From contig JALFMW010000201.1 of assembly GCA_022782605.1 (NCBI GenBank), positions 1 through 41,982 on the forward strand: DNA of 41,982 nucleotides, in the 5' to 3' direction. The translations under genes were made by a program, and so were the position numbers. How positions within the stretch are numbered: the stretch's first letter is position 1; every line of letters begins with the position of its first letter. Below, one piece after another: positions 33,713 through 41,173 of this stretch. This stretch comes from Clostridium sp. (GTDB taxonomy: Bacteria > Bacillota > Clostridia > Peptostreptococcales > Peptostreptococcaceae). Under the pieces are notes generated by a model that saw only the letters and a program-made list of their open reading frames with translations, did not search any database and had not been told where the DNA came from.

Positions 33713-34678
33713 CTAAAAATTATTCATTTTATTAAGCCCTATTATAGCACATCCTACAGAATTGTCTGTTGCATATTGACCTTCAGTAAAATAAGCTTTT
33801 AATTTTTCTTTCTTAAGTTTATTACTAAGTTCTTTGTTTATATACTTGCTAGCAGATACACCACCACCAAATAAAACTTCATTTATATCATGTTTTTTGC
33901 ATAAATAAACTAAAGATTTATACATACATCTTACTAAAGTATCCATTAAAATTTTACTTATATATTCTTCATTATGATTATTTATAATTTTATTAATTTG
34001 ATTTTCTATACCTGATAGATTCATATATCCATCTTTAACACTTGTTTTGAGACCTTTTTCAATTTTTTCATTACATTTTAATGCATTATCATCTATATAT
34101 TTTCCACAAGGAAAATTATAATTCAGATTAACGCCAAGACGATCTATTAATTGACCAAAACTAACATCTAAGCTTCCACCTATAATTTTTATATCATATA
34201 TAAGTTCTTGTTTTTCAACTAAAAGTATTTCAGTAGTTCCACCCGACATATGAACTGCTATAAATCTTTTATCATTTTCTAATTTATTATTAAAAAGACT
34301 TGCTTCTATATGATTTTCTTGATGAGATGTTTCATAAAAATTACAATTATTGATACTACTTAATAGTTTTCCAAAATTGTATCCAACAGAAAAAACCGGC
34401 ATATATGAATTATCTACTGGTCTAGGTTTACTTGATGCACATATGCCAACAACATTATAATCTTTCAATTTCTCACTTATTATTTGTGATATCTCTCCCA
34501 TATTATTAACATGTTGAAAGACTGCTTCACTTTGTCTAAGTCCCTTGCAGTCTTTCTTTACTTTTAATATTATTTTTTCATTTAAAATTACTTCTTTATC
34601 TAAAGTTATAGCTGCTATAGAAGTTGTATAGCAGCTAGTATCAAGTCCTAATATGATATTATTGTTTTTGTGTGTCAT
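33713..34678 (-). CDS. TsaD/Kae1-like protein (peptidase M22 paralogue)
   Basis: An ASKHA-fold protein related to TsaD, the tRNA threonylcarbamoyltransferase subunit. It keeps ILGLDTSCYTTSIA, the HxxxH metal site in SHQENHIEASLF, the nucleotide loop HMSGGTTEILLV, GGVSASKYI and YATDNSVGCAII with Asp, but the similarity is low and the length (about 321) is slightly short. It is probably a paralogue beside a true tsaD elsewhere, as in related clostridia. Its job is unknown. Start ATG 34678 (8 nt from AGGAAG) overlaps nusB by 20 bp; a GTG three codons earlier is too close to the Shine-Dalgarno. Confidence 0.8.
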   Translation of the reverse strand: MTHKNNNIILGLDTSCYTTSIAAITLDKEVILNEKIILKVKKDCKGLRQSEAVFQHVNNMGEISQIISEKLKDYNVVGICASSKPRPVDNSYMPVFSVGYNFGKLLSSINNCNFYETSHQENHIEASLFNNKLENDKRFIAVHMSGGTTEILLVEKQELIYDIKIIGGSLDVSFGQLIDRLGVNLNYNFPCGKYIDDNALKCNEKIEKGLKTSVKDGYMNLSGIENQINKIINNHNEEYISKILMDTLVRCMYKSLVYLCKKHDINEVLFGGGVSASKYINKELSNKLKKEKLKAYFTEGQYATDNSVGCAIIGLNKMNNF

Positions 34679-35201
34679 TAACAACACTTCCTAAGATTCC
34701 GTTTATAAATTTAGGAGATTTATCGTCACAGTATAATTTTGCTAAATCCACAGCCTCGTTTATTGAAACCTTAACAGGTACTTCATCATTCATGTATACA
34801 ACTTCGCATATTGCAAGTTTTAATATTGCTAAATCTACTTTTGCTATTCTATCTAAAGACCAATTTAGGGCATGTTTTGTAATTAATTCTTCAATTTCAT
34901 AGCAATGCATACTTAATTTATTACATATGCTTCTCATATATTCAATGTCTATAGCATTGTTTATATTTACGTTCTCTAAATCAACACTACTTTCATTTGA
35001 GAATTGTAATAATAATTCTTCGTATCTATTTATTATGTACTCTTCATGATCTCTAAGGAAATCTTCAAGATAATTATTTATATCTCCTAAATCTCCTTCT
35101 AACATATCTATTTGATAAATTAATTTCATTAAATATTCTCTACTTGTTATCTTTCTTGCTTTTTCAATATAACTTATTTTGCTTACATTGTCATTTTTCA
35201 T
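34659..35201 (-). CDS. nusB: Transcription antitermination factor NusB
   Basis: NusB binds boxA RNA with NusE (S10) to prevent early termination in rRNA operons. N-terminal SREYLMKLIYQIDML and C-terminal LNWSLDRIAKVDLAILKLAICEV, VPVKVSINEAVDLAKLYCDDKSPKFINGILG are unmistakable. At about 180 residues it is longer than usual (130-150) because of a central acidic insertion (about 45-95). Start ATG 35201 is behind GGAGG; the frame is open 12 codons further but those lie before the Shine-Dalgarno. Confidence 0.94.
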   Translation of the reverse strand: MKNDNVSKISYIEKARKITSREYLMKLIYQIDMLEGDLGDINNYLEDFLRDHEEYIINRYEELLLQFSNESSVDLENVNINNAIDIEYMRSICNKLSMHCYEIEELITKHALNWSLDRIAKVDLAILKLAICEVVYMNDEVPVKVSINEAVDLAKLYCDDKSPKFINGILGSVVNDTQKQ

Positions 35202-35245
35202 TTGTAATGAACCTCCTTCAGTCTTATTATATACCACTTAAGCAA

Positions 35246-35271
35246 TAAAAAACCCTCTGATTTTCAGAGGG
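35246..35271 (-). terminator. Terminator after the Asp23 gene
   Basis: CCCTCTGA and TCAGAGGG pair perfectly around a 3-nt loop, with TTTTTT on the minus strand, 10 bp after the stop at 35282. Confidence 0.85.
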
Positions 35272-35281
35272 CTTATTAAAT

Positions 35282-35701
35282 TTATTTAGTAGTCTTTTTC
35301 GCTTCTTCTTTTTTAGCTTGTTTTGCTAACTTAGCTTCTTCTTTTTTAGCTTGTTTTGCTAATTCTTTTTCTTCTTTTTCTTTCTTGAAGCTAATTTCTT
35401 GTACTTGAATATTTACTTGAGAAACTTCTAATCCAGTCATTGTTTCAACTGTATTTTTAACATTTTCTTGTACCTTAAGAGATACTTCTGGTATTGCCAT
35501 ACCATATTCAACTGTTATAACTACATCTAAAGTAACTTTACCGTCTTCAATTTGGATTTTTACACCGTTGTTTTTTAGTAATTTATCTGTTAATGAAGTT
35601 ATTGTATCTACACCTTCTACTTCTAAAGCAGCTAACCCAGCTATTGTAACTATAACATCATTCGAAATTTTAACTTGCCCTAAATTATTATTATTTTCCA
35701 T
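35282..35701 (-). CDS. Asp23/Gls24 family envelope stress protein (YqhY-like)
   Basis: Asp23 domain (about 5-105: VKISNDVIVTIAGLAALEVEGV, GVKIQIEDGKVTLDVVITVEYG, VNIQVQEISF), then a Lys/Glu/Ala tail built from an 11-residue unit AKQAKKEEAKL present almost twice. Members are linked to envelope and lipid homeostasis; no enzymatic activity is known. It is its own short transcription unit (promoter at 35744, terminator at 35246) next to nusB, as yqhY is in Bacillus. 139 residues. Confidence 0.9.
   Translation of the reverse strand: MENNNNLGQVKISNDVIVTIAGLAALEVEGVDTITSLTDKLLKNNGVKIQIEDGKVTLDVVITVEYGMAIPEVSLKVQENVKNTVETMTGLEVSQVNIQVQEISFKKEKEEKELAKQAKKEEAKLAKQAKKEEAKKTTK
35301..35362. repeat. Tandem 33-bp repeat in the Asp23 gene
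   Basis: Identical 29-bp copies at 35301-35329 and 35334-35362, period 33 bp (11 codons), encoding the basic-acidic tail. Unit gain or loss would keep the reading frame. Confidence 0.85.
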
Positions 35702-35743
35702 GAGATTGTTACCCCCTGTATTAAGGTTTTTATATTATATACT

Positions 35744-35772
35744 ATCATAGCAAATTATAGTAAGTTTTGCAA
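35744..35772 (-). promoter_or_regulatory. Sigma-A promoter of the Asp23 gene
   Basis: TTGCAA (35772-35767), 17 bp, TATGAT (35749-35744) on the minus strand, about 43 nt before the ATG. Directly upstream is the spoIIIA terminator. Confidence 0.75.
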
Positions 35773-35797
35773 GAAAATACCTCAGTATTTTCTGAGG
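35773..35797 (-). terminator. Terminator of the spoIIIA operon
   Basis: CCTCAG and CTGAGG flank a 6-nt loop, followed by TATTTTC on the minus strand, about 55 bp after the spoIIIAH stop. Confidence 0.7.
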
Positions 35798-35851
35798 TTT
35801 TAATGTCTCAATATTATTATAACCTAAAAGTATTAATTTAAAATCAAATAA

Positions 35852-36559
35852 TTAGTTTTGGTTATAACTATTCATTAATTTTATTTTATCATAAGATACT
35901 CCAGCTTGTTCTGACACTAAATCAAATATTCTTGCAGCTTCACTTTTAGTTAAATCTTGTTTAGTAACTACTACGTTAACATTATTTTCACCTATGTAAA
36001 CTAAAGCATTTTCAAACCCCTTAGCACTTAATAAATTTTCTATTTTCAATTCTGTTTCTTGATATTTAACAAGTTGCAATTTCATATTTGATGCTTCTTC
36101 TCTTGATTTTTCTGTAGTTGAAGGATTATTTATAATTTCACTTAGTTCTTCAGTTAAATCATTTCTTTGTTTTTCCCTTGTCATTTTCATATCAAGAATA
36201 TATGTAGATTTATTCATGTTTTCCTTTGATGCCAATTGTTCTTCTATTTGTTTACTTGTTTCAACTGCCTTTTCTTTAATCTTATCACTTTCACTATCTT
36301 TGCTATCAACTACTGTAATTTCTGCAGTTTCCTTAGCATTATCTTTATCTTTTACTTCAGTTTCTTTTTTACTAGTTGTATTTTGTTTATTTTCGTTATC
36401 AGTATTTTTATTTTGTTGGGACTTTTCATAAGCTTCAAATTCTTTAGATACTGTGAGAGCTGACTGTTTACTTAATTGATAATTTATCACACCAACTGCT
36501 ATTAGCATAGCAGATAATGCTACTACTACAAAACTTCTATTTTTAAAATTAAATTTCAT
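35852..36559 (-). CDS. spoIIIAH: Stage III sporulation protein AH
   Basis: Mother-cell membrane protein whose extracellular domain forms rings and locks onto forespore SpoIIQ, bridging the two membranes. One membrane helix (about 10-30), a charged Glu/Lys/Asn-rich linker (40-115), and a YscJ/FliG-like ring-building domain (about 130-235, EEASNMKLQLVKYQETELKIENLLSAKGFENALVYI split across two helices). Start ATG 36559 behind GGTGGAGG; the frame is open for 42 more codons but without a Shine-Dalgarno or family similarity. Last gene of the operon. Confidence 0.93.
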   Translation of the reverse strand: MKFNFKNRSFVVVALSAMLIAVGVINYQLSKQSALTVSKEFEAYEKSQQNKNTDNENKQNTTSKKETEVKDKDNAKETAEITVVDSKDSESDKIKEKAVETSKQIEEQLASKENMNKSTYILDMKMTREKQRNDLTEELSEIINNPSTTEKSREEASNMKLQLVKYQETELKIENLLSAKGFENALVYIGENNVNVVVTKQDLTKSEAARIFDLVSEQAGVSYDKIKLMNSYNQN

Positions 36560-36578
36560 TTTTATCCTCCACCCTGTA

Positions 36579-37145
36579 TTATTTTTCATATATTTCAACT
36601 TGATGACCTGATATTTGTAAAGATGTTTTGACTGCATCATATAATAGTTCTTTAACAGTTGGATCACTTGCTCCACTTGCAACAACTATAACACCTTTTA
36701 TTTTTGCTTCAGAAGTTTTTAATACAACTGGATCATTTGAATTTGATGTTATCATAGTTTTGTTTTCTGTTGAGCTTGTTGTAGTTCTTTCTCCACCTGA
36801 AGAGTCTTGTTCTTTTGTAGTTTCTGTTGTTATATTAGAATTATATGCTGGAATAATTTCCTCACTAGATTCAAATGTTATCATAACATCTACATCCCCT
36901 GCTCCATTTATCTTGCTCAAAATTTGTGTCAATTTACTTTCTAAATCTTCTTTTTCACTCTCCTCACTGGATGCTTCAGTTTTTGTATTTGTACTAACAG
37001 TATTACTTGTTTCTTGTTTTTTATTTTGTGGTATTACAGATATTGCTACAAGAGCTAATATACAAATACAAGCCAAAGCAATTAGTGGTTTTAATTTTTT
37101 CTTTTGTCCATCATTGAACAATTCGCTAAGTTTTTTCAATATCAT
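36579..37145 (-). CDS. spoIIIAG: Stage III sporulation protein AG
   Basis: Builds the large ring in the intermembrane space of the mother cell-forespore channel. It has one membrane helix (about 20-38), a Ser/Thr/Glu-rich linker, and a ring-building domain (LTQILSKINGAGDVDVMITFES; KIKGVIVVASGASDPTVKELLYDAV). 188 residues. The ATG is only 4 nt from GGGAG; a TTG two codons on has longer spacing. 9 bp after spoIIIAF, 19 bp before spoIIIAH. Confidence 0.94.
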   Translation of the reverse strand: MILKKLSELFNDGQKKKLKPLIALACICILALVAISVIPQNKKQETSNTVSTNTKTEASSEESEKEDLESKLTQILSKINGAGDVDVMITFESSEEIIPAYNSNITTETTKEQDSSGGERTTTSSTENKTMITSNSNDPVVLKTSEAKIKGVIVVASGASDPTVKELLYDAVKTSLQISGHQVEIYEK

Positions 37146-37154
37146 CCAACTCCC

Positions 37155-37754
37155 TTAATCAATTTCTATATCATCTATAGATATATCTAGTACCTTTATT
37201 AAGTCTTCTTTTAGTTTACTTTCTTTCAAGTTCAGCTCATTTCTACTTTTAAAAACTTCTTTTTCTCTTTGTTGGTCATTAGATTGTATGTCCTCTTTAT
37301 TCTCTTTATTACTATTTTTTTCTTTTACTTTTATAGTTTCAATTTCCGATCCATTAATTTTTAAATCTTCTAGTTCATAGCCATATTCATCTAATTTAAG
37401 TTGTAGTACACTTTTTAATCCATCCTCATATCCTTTACTTAAGTTTTCATTATTTGTCTTTCCAGCTAAATCATTGTAGCTATCCACATACATTTTCGAA
37501 TAATCACTCATTTTTTTTAATATAGTATCTTCCAATGACATATTATTGGAGAAAAAACTTACTAAAGGACTTATTATCATAAAAACAAATATAAAATTAC
37601 AAACTAAATTTATATACGGTTTTACCTTTGTATCAGGTAAAATCATATCCACAATGTTTATAATAAATGCACCAACTATAATAGATATAATCCACTCTTT
37701 TATACTAGCAATAACATATCCCTCCCTTATTTTTATCTTAAGCAGCCACAGCAC
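37155..37754 (-). CDS. spoIIIAF: Stage III sporulation protein AF
   Basis: Membrane protein with two helices near the N-terminus (about 20-38 and 48-68) and a cytoplasmic or intermembrane acidic tail ending LIKVLDISIDDIEID. KEWIISIIVGAFIINIVDMILP is the family signature. The start is unusual: a GTG at 37754 overlaps spoIIIAE by 17 bp but has no Shine-Dalgarno, while GGGAGGG (37726-37720) stands 7 nt before an in-frame ATT at 37712. An ATG at 37717 is out of frame. ATT initiation would give 186 residues beginning right at the conserved region. Confidence 0.9.
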   Translation of the reverse strand: MLWLLKIKIREGYVIASIKEWIISIIVGAFIINIVDMILPDTKVKPYINLVCNFIFVFMIISPLVSFFSNNMSLEDTILKKMSDYSKMYVDSYNDLAGKTNNENLSKGYEDGLKSVLQLKLDEYGYELEDLKINGSEIETIKVKEKNSNKENKEDIQSNDQQREKEVFKSRNELNLKESKLKEDLIKVLDISIDDIEID

Positions 37755-38916
37755 TTATTGATGTTAATATAGCTATAGTTACGAAAAACATTATTGTAAC
37801 GGCAATTATTGTTGCTAAAATTATTATCATTAAATTTGCCACTTCATTTAAGAAAGAAGATATATTATCTTCTCCTACGGGCTCTATTGCTATAGAGCAA
37901 ACTTTATAAACTAATATAACTGATAAAATTTTTATTATTGGTATTAAACATATACCAACTAAAATCACCAATCCAACTCCACCAAATACATTTTTAATAA
38001 GCTGAGATGATGATAATAATATATCAACTGAATCTGAAACAAACCCCCCTACAACTGGTATAAAGTTTCCAACAGCAAATTTAGCAGTCTTAACTGTAAA
38101 TTTATCAAAAGATGTTACATATAACCCTTGAATTGATACAAGGCCCAGATACAATGTAAAAACTGCTCCAAGAGCTACAATATTTATTTGTTTTATAAAA
38201 GATGATAATCTGTTTAATTTAATATTATTAGTCAAATTGTTAACTACTAAAATTGCAAATGCTATAGATATAGCTACAAATATAAATTTCTTAAATATAA
38301 TATTTATAGCAGCTATTCCTCCGATAAATATTGGGTTTAATGCTGTAGATGTGATTGGAAATCCAACTAAAACTAATAGTGAAATCATAATAGGTATAAT
38401 CACATTTACTAGACCCATTATATTTTCAATAGTTGTATAACATAAAGATAAAATATCTCTAAAACTTACTAGAGTAAGAGTTACTACTGTTATAAATACA
38501 ATATAATTTGTTACTGTAGTTATTCCTTTAGACGAAAAGGAATTTTCTAAACTTTTTATTATAGATGATAATAAGGCAAGAACTAAAATACTTGTTGCAA
38601 TTTTTATACTTGTTTTTATTTCTGAAAGAGCTGCTGTTTTTATTTTATTTTTATCAAATAAATCTAGGAGGTTTGTCTCTCCTCTTACTAATTCTTTTAT
38701 ATAAGTTTTCAAGTCTACGTTTTTTACTACATTGTCATCTTTTACGTATTTCTCTACTTCATCAATGTTTATTTTACTTAACTGGTTATCTATATATAGG
38801 TCTATATTATCTTTAGTATCCTCATAATCTTCATTATTGCTACTATCTTCTGCAAATGATATAGAAGTAAATGAGAGTAGTAAAATTAATATAAGACCTA
38901 AAATCTTGTTTTTCAT
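37738..38916 (-). CDS. spoIIIAE: Stage III sporulation protein AE
   Basis: Polytopic protein of the feeding-tube channel. A cleavable-looking signal peptide (about 1-22, ending SFAEDSSN), a short extracellular part, then about seven hydrophobic segments (IATSILVLALLSSIIKSLE; GLVNVIIPIMISLLVLVG; KFIFVAISIAFAILVVNNL and others) with FAVGNFIPVVGGFVSDSVD, a family hallmark. 392 residues. 19 bp after spoIIIAD. In Bacillus it is the likely membrane pore or secretion platform; that role is inferred here. Confidence 0.95.
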   Translation of the reverse strand: MKNKILGLILILLLSFTSISFAEDSSNNEDYEDTKDNIDLYIDNQLSKINIDEVEKYVKDDNVVKNVDLKTYIKELVRGETNLLDLFDKNKIKTAALSEIKTSIKIATSILVLALLSSIIKSLENSFSSKGITTVTNYIVFITVVTLTLVSFRDILSLCYTTIENIMGLVNVIIPIMISLLVLVGFPITSTALNPIFIGGIAAINIIFKKFIFVAISIAFAILVVNNLTNNIKLNRLSSFIKQINIVALGAVFTLYLGLVSIQGLYVTSFDKFTVKTAKFAVGNFIPVVGGFVSDSVDILLSSSQLIKNVFGGVGLVILVGICLIPIIKILSVILVYKVCSIAIEPVGEDNISSFLNEVANLMIIILATIIAVTIMFFVTIAILTSISAVAA

Positions 38917-38935
38917 AATAAATCATTCTCCTACT

Positions 38936-39319
38936 TTAAATTAAATTTATTATGGTATCTACAATGGATAAAAGTATAGGGAATGACATTGTCATAATGA
39001 TTATTTTCCCCCCAAACTCCAACTTACTCGCAATGTTTTTTTCACCACAATCATTACAAAGTGAAACGGCAAATTCTATAATATAACAAATACCAATTAA
39101 CTTAATTATCAAACTTACATACATAGCTGGTATATTTACTTTATCAGCTAATGACTGAACACCATCTACTACAAAACTAAGTTTCATAACAACCGATAAT
39201 AATATTATTACTCCAGCAGTTATAGCAATAAAATTTGCCATTTCCGGTCTATCTTTTTTTATAACTAGACAGAGTATGGTGGAAACCATTGCAATCCCAA
39301 CTAATTGCATAACTTCCAA
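38936..39319 (-). CDS. spoIIIAD: Stage III sporulation protein AD
   Basis: 127 residues with three to four membrane helices (about 6-18, 28-48, 66-92 and 105-127). VGIAMVSTILCLVIKKDRPEMA at its N-terminus is typical of the family (motif longer than quoted pieces: IAMVSTILCLV, KKDRPEMA). TTG start with GAGGAG 5 nt upstream; Met4 is an alternative with poor spacing. Lies between AC (15 bp) and AE (19 bp). Confidence 0.93.
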   Translation of the reverse strand: MEVMQLVGIAMVSTILCLVIKKDRPEMANFIAITAGVIILLSVVMKLSFVVDGVQSLADKVNIPAMYVSLIIKLIGICYIIEFAVSLCNDCGEKNIASKLEFGGKIIIMTMSFPILLSIVDTIINLI

Positions 39320-39334
39320 AATATCTCCTCCTCT

Positions 39335-39532
39335 TTAGTAAAGTTGAAACATTGTTCTAACTGTATTAAATAGATCATTAATTTCTGTAATTACAAGACC
39401 TAAAACAATTACTACACCTACAAGAGTTGTAAGTGTTGCCCAATCCTTTCTGTCAACTTTTTCTAAAATCATATTTAATACTGATATTAATATTCCAACG
39501 CCTGCCACTTTTAATATCAATGCTATTTCCAT
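39335..39532 (-). CDS. spoIIIAC: Stage III sporulation protein AC
   Basis: 65 residues, two membrane helices (about 5-25 and 33-52) joined by the conserved loop EKVDRKDWATL. ATG with TAGGAGG. The smallest subunit of the mother-cell half of the channel, 9 bp after spoIIIAB. Confidence 0.95.
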   Translation of the reverse strand: MEIALILKVAGVGILISVLNMILEKVDRKDWATLTTLVGVVIVLGLVITEINDLFNTVRTMFQLY

Positions 39533-39541
39533 AGTAACCTC

Positions 39542-40090
39542 CTAAATTAAAATTATTCCTATACAAATACCTATAAACGTAATTAATTTTTTATAAAGTG
39601 ATCCTTTTTTCAAAATTTCTTCCTTGCTATCACTTGTAAGTTTCTTTAAGTTTTCACAAGTTAAATCAATCAATCTTTGTTGTGACTCAATATCACTTTG
39701 TCCCAATGTTAAAAATAACTTCTTTATTTCCTCTATTTCTTTATCTTGCAAATTTGTATCTTTCTTTAACTTTATAGTATTTTTATTTAATATCTCTTTT
39801 ATAGTTTTTCCATCTTCTTTTTCTAAATCGTCTTTCATATCTTTACAAAATGAACAAAGACAGTAATCTTTCCTCAAAGATGCTCTATAAAAAATTTCTT
39901 CCATTGTATATAATCCAAAAGCTAAATCCATTCTAATTATCTCCAACATGCTAATAACTTCATTTAATTCTTTATGTCTTTTAATAAAAGCTTTATGTAT
40001 TGTATCGCCAATTAAATAACTAGATCCTATCAAAAGTCCTACAAAAAATATTTTAATTTGCAAAGTACCATCTCTTTTCTTGTAAATCAT
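39542..40090 (-). CDS. spoIIIAB: Stage III sporulation protein AB
   Basis: Membrane-anchored helical protein with an N-terminal helix (about 13-28), a mostly alpha-helical body (HKELNEVISMLEIIRMDLAF; TLGQSDIESQQRLIDLTCE) and a C-terminal membrane helix (168-182). It resembles GspF-type platform proteins and is the likely partner of the SpoIIIAA ATPase. It overlaps spoIIIAA by 38 bp from ATG 40090; a TTG at 40063 next to the spoIIIAA stop is an alternative start giving a shorter leader. Confidence 0.93.
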   Translation of the reverse strand: MIYKKRDGTLQIKIFFVGLLIGSSYLIGDTIHKAFIKRHKELNEVISMLEIIRMDLAFGLYTMEEIFYRASLRKDYCLCSFCKDMKDDLEKEDGKTIKEILNKNTIKLKKDTNLQDKEIEEIKKLFLTLGQSDIESQQRLIDLTCENLKKLTSDSKEEILKKGSLYKKLITFIGICIGIILI

Positions 40091-41012
40091 ATATTTTTTC
40101 CACTGTTCCTGGTCCTTTTCTAGCTGATAGTAAAATTACCTTTTTAAACAACTCTTCATCTAGCAAGTTTTTCAGCTCTTTTCTATTTCTTATGTCCTCT
40201 ATGGAATCTCCATGAACTGTTGTGATAAGCCCTACTCCTCCATTTAAAGCTGTATAAAGAGCCTTAATATCTTTTTCTGTACCTATTTCATCTGTTACTA
40301 TAACATTAGGAGACATGGATCTTAAAACCATAATTATTCCCATATCCTTTGGACACGTTTCGATAATGTCTGTCCTAATTCCAACATCCATCTGAGGTAT
40401 ACCCAAGTAAGAACCTGCTATTTCATTTCTTTCATCTATTAATGCTACCTTTACTCCTTTAAAATTAAACTTATCACTGCCATTACTCAAGTTTCTAACT
40501 ATATCTCTTAGAAGAGTTGTTTTGCCACACTGAGGTGGAGAAATTATTATTGTATTATTTATAGTTGTAGGACTTTTAATAATATGATTCATTACTTTAT
40601 CAGAACAATTTTTAACTTCCTTTGATATTCTTATATTTAAAGATGAGATATGTTTTATGTTTTCCACTTTACCTTCTTCAACTATAGCTTTTCCAACTAT
40701 ACCAACTCTGTGTCCTCCCCTCAAAGTTATAAAACCCTTTTTTATGTCATCCATAAAGGAATGTATAGAGTACTTACATATAATTTGAAAGGTTTGTTCA
40801 ATATCTTCTTTTGTAACCACATAAGCATTATTCATATTCATGTCCAACTTTTTACTTTTCTCATTGTAAAAATAATCTCTTTGGTTTCCATTAATTATTA
40901 AAGGCTTATTGATTCTTAGTCTTATTTCTTCTATATTTTCACCCTTAATATTTCTTATTTTTTCTCTTAAATTAAGAGACAGTGAGTTGATTATTTCATC
41001 GGATAGTTTCAT
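40053..41012 (-). CDS. spoIIIAA: Stage III sporulation protein AA (ATPase)
   Basis: Secretion-type ATPase that energises the mother cell-forespore channel. Walker A ISPPQCGKTTLL (about 157-168), GVKVALIDERNEIAG (Walker B region), GIRTDIIETCPK, VIVTDEIGTEKDI and the His-containing TVHGD that senses nucleotide. N-terminal part (1-130) is a domain typical of SpoIIIAA. 319 residues. ATG behind GAGAGGAGG. First gene of the eight-gene operon. A sigma-E promoter would be expected within the 161-bp divergent gap, but I found no clear match. Confidence 0.96.
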   Translation of the reverse strand: MKLSDEIINSLSLNLREKIRNIKGENIEEIRLRINKPLIINGNQRDYFYNEKSKKLDMNMNNAYVVTKEDIEQTFQIICKYSIHSFMDDIKKGFITLRGGHRVGIVGKAIVEEGKVENIKHISSLNIRISKEVKNCSDKVMNHIIKSPTTINNTIIISPPQCGKTTLLRDIVRNLSNGSDKFNFKGVKVALIDERNEIAGSYLGIPQMDVGIRTDIIETCPKDMGIIMVLRSMSPNVIVTDEIGTEKDIKALYTALNGGVGLITTVHGDSIEDIRNRKELKNLLDEELFKKVILLSARKGPGTVEKIYDLQEKRWYFAN

Positions 41013-41102
41013 AACCTTGTCCTCCTCTCTTGTTTATAATATTTATATTTATTAGTTTTATTAAATATTACATTTGAAATGATTTTTATATTCTCAATTG
41101 AG

Positions 41103-41130
41103 TTGACATTCTTCTTTCCTATGATAGTAT
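41103..41130 (+). promoter_or_regulatory. Sigma-A promoter of the membrane metalloprotease-like gene
   Basis: TTGACA (41103-41108), 16 bp, TAGTAT (41125-41130), about 44 nt before the ATG at 41174. A perfect -35 with a fair -10; this is the only plus-strand promoter found. Confidence 0.6.
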
Positions 41131-41173
41131 TTAATAATAATCAAATAATTTTCAAATATTTAAAGGAGGCAAT

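Noticed and set aside
36560..36685. 42-codon N-terminal extension of SpoIIIAH
   Set aside because: It lies before the strong GGTGGAGG and overlaps the end of spoIIIAG.
36628..37158. 176-codon plus-strand frame
   Set aside because: Antisense shadow of spoIIIAG; the minus-strand protein has clear family motifs and the plus-strand one none.
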